DNA from: Clitoria ternatea
Taxonomy: Eukaryota; Streptophyta; Magnoliopsida; Fabales; Fabaceae
NCBI GenBank assembly: GCA_037962975.1
Contig: CM075673.1
Span: 160,476,667-160,540,666 of the forward strand
Direction: 5' to 3'
Length of the DNA stretch: 64,000 bases
Positions 58,903 through 64,000 of this stretch are shown here, in pieces. The position numbers and the translations under genes are program-made. How positions within the stretch are numbered: the stretch's first letter is position 1; every line of letters starts with the position of its first letter. Below the pieces are notes generated by a model. The model worked only from the letters and a program-made list of their open reading frames with translations, ran no database searches and was not told where the DNA came from.

Positions 58903-60152
58903 TTTTGTGCTTTTACTTTATAGCTGTGTACTGGGATCAGCTCCAGTTTCTATGAACCAATACATATAAAATTTTTCTTCCCATAAATAAAATTTGCTTT
59001 CATTTTGCTTCTATCATTTGCGACAAGTGTATGATTACCGAATAACTTAGGCGTATGCGCTATGCTTTTACCTTTGTATTCATTGTAAATCCGCTCTGTT
59101 TAACTATGTTGTCGTTTAAAGCATAGTTTTCACCCCAGATAAAATAACAGAAATCGTAACAGATACGCAACACTATGTTGAAGTATGCCCTGTCCCCAAG
59201 TATAAGTATTGTGGGAAAGAAATATCTGTTGTGAAGTGTTACCTTTAACTCCTTGGAAGTTAAAAAAGTTCATTCGATCGCGAAGATGTGGAATCGTAAT
59301 ATTTGTGCTCAACCGCCCTGTGATGATTATTTCAGATATGAGGACGTCAATTACCCTTGGAGTTCAGTTCAATCCTACAATCCAAGTCTTCATGTGGGGT
59401 TCGGTACAACCTTAAAAAAGGTTAGATCCTACAACCCATCTCTTGAGGTTCGGTTTAATCCTACAACTCAAGTCTTCAAACGGGGTTCGGTCTACTTCTA
59501 CTAACTGTACCCAGAGTTTGGTTTAATCCTACAATCTGGGCCTTCAAATGGTGTTTAGTTCGGTCCTACTAACCATACTTGGAGTTCAGTTTAGTCCTAC
59601 AATCCAAGCCTTCAAACGGGGTTCGGTCTATTCCTACTAACCGTACCCAGAGTTCGGTTTATTCCTACAATCTGGGCCTTCAAATGGTGTTCGGTTTGGT
59701 CCTACTAACCATACTTAGAGTTCAGTTTAGTCCTACAATCCAAGCCTTCAAACGGGGTTCGGTCTATTCCTACTAACCATACCCAGAGTTCGGTTTATTC
59801 CTACAATCTGGGCCTTCAAATGGGGTTTAGTTTAATCCTACAACCCATTTTTTCCCTCGAGGAGTTTCATCGTCAATGCACAGAATATGTGATTGAGATC
59901 ATCCGTCCTGAGGGTCTTTATACGTGACGGCCTATAGCTATAAATCACAACATACAAAGGAAATGGTGAGAGTGATAGAGTCATGAACTGCATTCTCATT
60001 AAACTGAATGTATATTACAAAGGGAGCGTAGTTGGGGTCATGCCTCGTTAAAACCTTCTTGAGAAAACCCAATGGGAAAAAACTCAAGTAAGGAAAAAGA
60101 GTACATGCCGTCTTACCAACTAGCTGTAATAAATACATAAATTCTGGGTGTT
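58903..60152. other. Non-coding region of element C between antisense ORF and pol
   Basis: About 1.25 kb separating two convergent coding regions. It contains the 136-bp tandem repeat and no recognisable gene. Confidence 0.7.
59480..59840. repeat. 136-bp tandem repeat, about 2.7 copies
   Basis: ACGGGGTTCGGTCTA recurs at 59481, 59617 and 59753, an exact 136-bp period. Each unit is itself two related 68-bp halves sharing TCCTACAATC and CCTTCAAA. More diverged half-units extend left to about 59330. Confidence 0.85.
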
Positions 60153-63098
60153 CTATTTGTTGCGGATTGGAGTTCCATCAAGCTCCTCAAGCCGGTATGA
60201 TCCCTTTCCAATTACCTCAGAAACTCTGTAAGGGCCTTCCCATGTTGGCGCCAGTTTTCCTTGATAAGCGAATTTATTCCCCACACTCGCTTTCCTTAAA
60301 ACAAGATCTCCAATGTTAAACGTTCTGTATTGGACACACTTATTGTACCGAAGAGCTGCCTTCGCCTTTATTGCCTGGTCTCTAATAAAAGCTTCTTCTC
60401 TCAACTCATGGAGAACGTCCAGCTCTGATGCCAGATTGGCGTTATTGTCTTCAGCTGAAAAATATTCCACTCGAGCCGATCTGGTCTGAAGTTCTACTGG
60501 GATCATCGCCTCGACCCCATAAGTCAACCGATATGGGGATTCGTTAGTGGAAGAGTGTGGTGTAGTACGATATGCCCACAGAACATGGCATAGCTGATCG
60601 GTCCATCCTCCCTTTGCTTCTCCAAGGCGCTTCTTCGACCCCTTTAGCACCTCTCGATTAGCTACTTCCGCTTGGCCGTTTGTCTGGGGGTGTTCAACAG
60701 ATGAAAATATTTGGACTATCCCCAGTCCTTCGAGTAAATCTGTGAACTTCTTATCTGTGAATTGGGTGCCATTGTCAGTCACAATCCGCCCTGGGACACC
60801 GAATCGGGCTATGATATTTTCATATACAAAGCGCCTTGTTCGCGCGGAGGTGGTATGTACTACTGGCTCAGCCTCGATCCATTTGGTGAAGTAATCAACC
60901 CCCACGATCAAATATTTAATGCCTCCTGGAGCGGTGGGGAATGGACCCAGGATATCAAGGCCCCATTGGTAAAAAAGCCATGGCACAGCGGATGAAGAGA
61001 GTTCTTGGGCCGGTGTGTGATGAAGATTAGAAAATCTCTGGCAAGCATCATATTTCTTCACAAAGTCAACCGAATCCTGCTTCATTATGGGCCACCAATA
61101 CCCAGCCCTGAGGACTTTTCTCATTAAGCTTCTGCCCCCAGCATGGTGTCCACATTATCCCTCGTGCACTTCCTCCATTACTCCTTGCACTTCATTTTCT
61201 TTCAAACAAAAGAGATATGGGACTGAGAATCCTCTTTCGTACAAAACACCATCAACCATGGTGAAATATGGCAACTCCCTTTTCACTCTTCTTCTTTCTT
61301 TCTCATCAGTGGGAAGCTGTCCATCAGCCAGATAACGGATGTAGGGGATGGCCCAAGAATTCTCGTAAGGGTAATTGACCATTATAGCATTAAGAGAAGG
61401 GAACAAAGGAATACTAGGTGATGTCAGCGTGCTCTGAACCACCGTCGTCGTGCTACTAGGCTACTTTGTGCTTGCAAGTCTCGATAAAATGTCCGCTCTG
61501 GTATTCTCCTCTCTTGACACATGCTTAAATTCCAGCACGTCAAATCTCCCCTTCAATTCGTTTACACAATTCAAATACAATTGAAGTTGTAGCTCACGGA
61601 CCTGATATTCTCCCTGGATTTACGAAATCACTAGCTGTGAATCGCTGCATAATGTAACTTCTGATACTGGATGTGCATGAAAATACGGCCTCAACCATCG
61701 TGAAGCCCATACGACTGCCAGAGCGGCCTTCTCTATCTTCTGGTACCTACCCTCTGCCCCCTGGAATGTCTTGCTAGTGAAGTATACTGGCCTCTGTCCT
61801 TTTGAAGTTTCTTTGACCAAAGCTACGTCCAAGGCTTCATCAGAAATTGCTAAGTACAGGACGAGAGTCTCACCAGGGTCAGGCTTTACCAATATTGGTG
61901 GACTTGAAAGCACGACCTTAAGCTGTTGGAAAGCTTGCTCTTGCTCCTCTCCCCACTCGAAGTTCTTGTGCTTCTTCAACGCCTTGTACAAAGGAAGGGA
62001 CCTATGTGCCATTTTGGGCATGAATCGAGCCAGAGCGGCTACCTTTCCATTCAACAACTGTACCTCCCTTAGGGTCTTGGGGCTTTGCATATCTAGTATC
62101 GCCTGACATTTACCAGGGTTGGCCTCGATACCCCGTTGGGTCAACATGAAACCCAAAAACTTCCCAGCTGGGACTGCAAAAGTGCACTTTAATGGATTCA
62201 ACCTCATGTTGTACTGTCGCAGCCGAGTGAACACTTGGCGCAAATCTTCAATGTGGTCACCTCCAGTGGGAGTCTTAGCTATGATATCATCAATATACAC
62301 CTCAACCAACTTGGTGTGCATGCCCTCAAATACTTGATTGATCATGCGGTGGTAAGTAGCGCCGGTATTCTTCAATCCAAATGGCATGACGGTGTAGCAA
62401 AAGACACCACGGTTATTAACAAAAGCCGTTTTTTCTTGATCCTCCTCCCACATTGGAATCTGATTATACCCTAAATAAGCATCCATAAAACTAAGGTATT
62501 CATAACTAGATAAATCATCAACCATCCGATTGATATTTGGGAGTGGATAAGGGTCCTTCGGGTAACACCGATTGAGATCCACATAATCGGTACACATCCT
62601 CCACTTGCCGTTGGCTTTCTGCACCATTACTATGTTGGAAAGCCACGATGAATAATGGATCTCCCTTATGAAACCAACCTTCAACAACTCTTCTATTTGC
62701 TCACACGCTGCTTTCTATTTCTCCGGTCCCAACCTCCTCTTCTTCTGGGCCATCGGTCTCGTCTCTGGATATACAGCTAACTTGTGGCAACAGAAATCAG
62801 GGTCCATCCCAGGCATGTCTGCGGCAGTCCATGCAAAAAGGTCTTTAAACTCCTGTAGAATAGCTAACAAGCGTTGCTCCATGATTGACTCTAGCTTATC
62901 ATTAATGTGTGTGACCTTTTCTGAGGAATTTCCCAAGACGATGTCCCTGGAATCACCATCCGGTGTGGGCTTTGAGGGATTGAGAGGGTCAATCTTCAAT
63001 TCCACTCTGGGGTCTAGATCGATCAAACAGACAGACCCAGCCGCTGCTCCTCCATCATTCAGCTTCCTCTTCTTGTTGAATGCTTCCAACTTAACCAT
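60153..63098 (-). pseudogene. pol: Element C pol: RT, RNase H, integrase (broken)
   Basis: RT shows MCTDYVDLNRCYPKDPYPLP, SFMDAYLGYNQI and YIDD. RNase H shows VYFTSKTFQGAEGRYQKIEKAALAVVWA. Then the connector and the N-terminal half of the second RNase H are missing: AHPVSEV runs straight into TLCSDSQLVIS. Stops lie at 62712-62714 (after GPEK), 61620-61622 (TAA), about 61460 (TAG) and 61155-61157 (TAA). Integrase has WGLDILGP, VTDNGTQF and GQAEVANREV, with D57, D117 and E153 of the 323-codon ORF and correct D-35-E spacing. Its zinc finger has lost a cysteine (KKYDACQRF where C-x2-C is expected). Confidence 0.88.
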
Positions 63099-63099
63099 G

Positions 63100-63588
63100 T
63101 TGAGGCTCAGGTTATAACATATCGAGCCATCTCTTGATCTCCGCAGAGGGAAGATACACCGTTGTCCTTGTCAATGAACTTGATAAGGAGGTGAGGAGTA
63201 GACACAATTGCTTCCATCGCATTCAGTGTAGGGCGGCCAATGATCCCGTTGTAAGGGACTCCACATCAATCACCAAGATTCTGGACTTCACCGTTCTCGC
63301 TCCAGGTTCACCCTCAAAAGAAATGAGGGTATCAAGATACCCCTTGGTGGGTTGCTTCGCCCCGTTGAATGCTGTGAGCTCTTGAGTATATGGTTGCATA
63401 TCTGCATCATTAAAACCCATTTTCTTGAAACAATTATAAAAAATCACATCGCAAGAACTTCCCTTATCGACGAGAATTCTTTTAACGTCTTTATTGGCTA
63501 TAACAACGATGATCACTACTGCATCATCTCCTCCTGGGACTGTTGGGTCGAATTCATCATCAGTGAATAACACCACCAGTGCTGCCAC
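63100..63588 (-). pseudogene. Element C aspartic protease region (frameshifted)
   Basis: The frame reads FTDDEFDPTVPGGDDAVV, then RILVDKGSSCDVIFYNCF, where DKG replaces the catalytic DTG/DSG. A one-base shift near 63250-63260 separates it from YNGIIGRPTLNAMEAIVST, the conserved end of the domain. The catalytic substitution and the frameshift make it non-functional. Confidence 0.8.
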
Positions 63589-64000
63589 ACCGTCTCTGAA
63601 AAGGGCGGTTATCTCTAGGTTTACCCTGTACTGACAGGATCATTCGGTGGTGATTTTTCCTGGCTGTGATCGATGCTCCTCCTCCTGCAAACCCTCCAGC
63701 AATCATCTCGATCACTTCGCACCTGCCCTGCCTTTGCTGTTGAGGCATACCATCATGCTGGGCTCCTCCAGCGATCACCACTCCCTTTTGTTTCTCGACG
63801 GCAGTAAACCTTTTGACTGGATTATGATTGTTATCACCTTCGGCGTCTGGGTCTCTTCCTCTCTTGTCCATTCTATAAGGCTCATCTAAGGACTTTTCCT
63901 TGAACAAATATTGTTTCAGCTTCCCCTCTCTAATAAGAGTCTCCACAGTATTCTTCAACGCCTTACACTCATCTGTGTGATGACTCGCCTACTCATGAAA
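63560..64000 (-). pseudogene. Element C gag C-terminus (partial at window edge)
   Basis: The minus strand shows SHHTDECKALKNTVETLIREGKLKQY in pieces, the gag zinc-finger tail typical of Tat/Retand elements. A stop is visible near 63990 (FHE*ASHHTDEC), and the frame otherwise runs into the right window edge. The segment near protease is Gly/Arg-rich. Confidence 0.75.

Larger units (their letters stand above)
54762..64000 (-). mobile_element. Tat/Retand-like Ty3-gypsy element C, partial (continues beyond window)
   Basis: From right to left (minus strand) come the gag C-terminus, protease, RT-RNase H, integrase, a tandem repeat, an antisense accessory ORF on the plus strand, and the 3' LTR. An antisense ORF downstream of pol is known from Retand, RIRE2 and Grande-type Tat elements. 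Multiple stops, frameshifts and an internal deletion show that it is dead. The 5' LTR and most of gag lie outside the window. Confidence 0.85.

Overview
The window is nuclear DNA of a flowering plant, most likely a eudicot and probably a legume. The clues are AT-rich intergenic DNA, genes with GT-AG introns, plant-type TATA boxes, and nested plant transposons: an Ogre/Tat Ty3-gypsy element with a tRNA-Arg-like primer site, a Sirevirus-like copia relative, two CACTA elements and a Tat/Retand-like gypsy element. The legume call is an inference. I recognise only two host loci.

Layout. (1) 1-6287, minus strand: the first six exons of a GH5-family glucan beta-glucosidase-like gene with an N-terminal fascin-like domain. 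It runs off the left edge. (2) 6713-9745: a solo LTR flanked by AACTT, 425 bp upstream of the GH5 start codon. (3) 9886 to beyond 48474: an old CACTA element ('A') whose TNP2-type transposase gene (minus strand, start codon at 48474) is decayed and internally deleted. Two later insertions split it. (4) 10959-31206: a 20,248-bp Ogre-like retrotransposon (minus strand) with two 3588-bp LTRs and target duplication AAGGG. It carries ORF1, gag-protease, a predicted 212-bp intron, a pol gene with two RNase H domains, and tandem arrays behind pol. (5) 31337-48204: a second CACTA element ('B', duplication TTC) that landed 126 bp from the Ogre. It holds an intact five-exon Transposase_24-like gene and a broken TNP2 gene. 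(6) 34622-42486: a 7865-bp gag-only, Sirevirus-like element (plus strand, duplication TGCGC) sitting inside a TNP2 exon of B. Its two 1750-bp LTRs differ by about one base.

Right part. After the last fragment of CACTA-A there is AT-rich DNA, then a small defensin-like cysteine-rich peptide locus (50758-51213) with a TATA box and an intact mature-peptide exon but a doubtful signal-peptide exon. An old relic of an Ogre-type LTR follows at about 51551-53330. From 54762 to the window end lies a decayed Tat/Retand-like gypsy element (minus strand), with a 3' LTR, an antisense accessory ORF under its own TATA box, a 136-bp tandem repeat, and a pol gene with several breaks.

Order of events inferred from nesting and LTR divergence: CACTA-A is oldest. 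The Ogre (about 46 LTR differences in 3588 bp by eye) and CACTA-B came later. The gag-only element is youngest. No insertion hits a GH5 or peptide exon, but the solo LTR lies in the GH5 promoter region.
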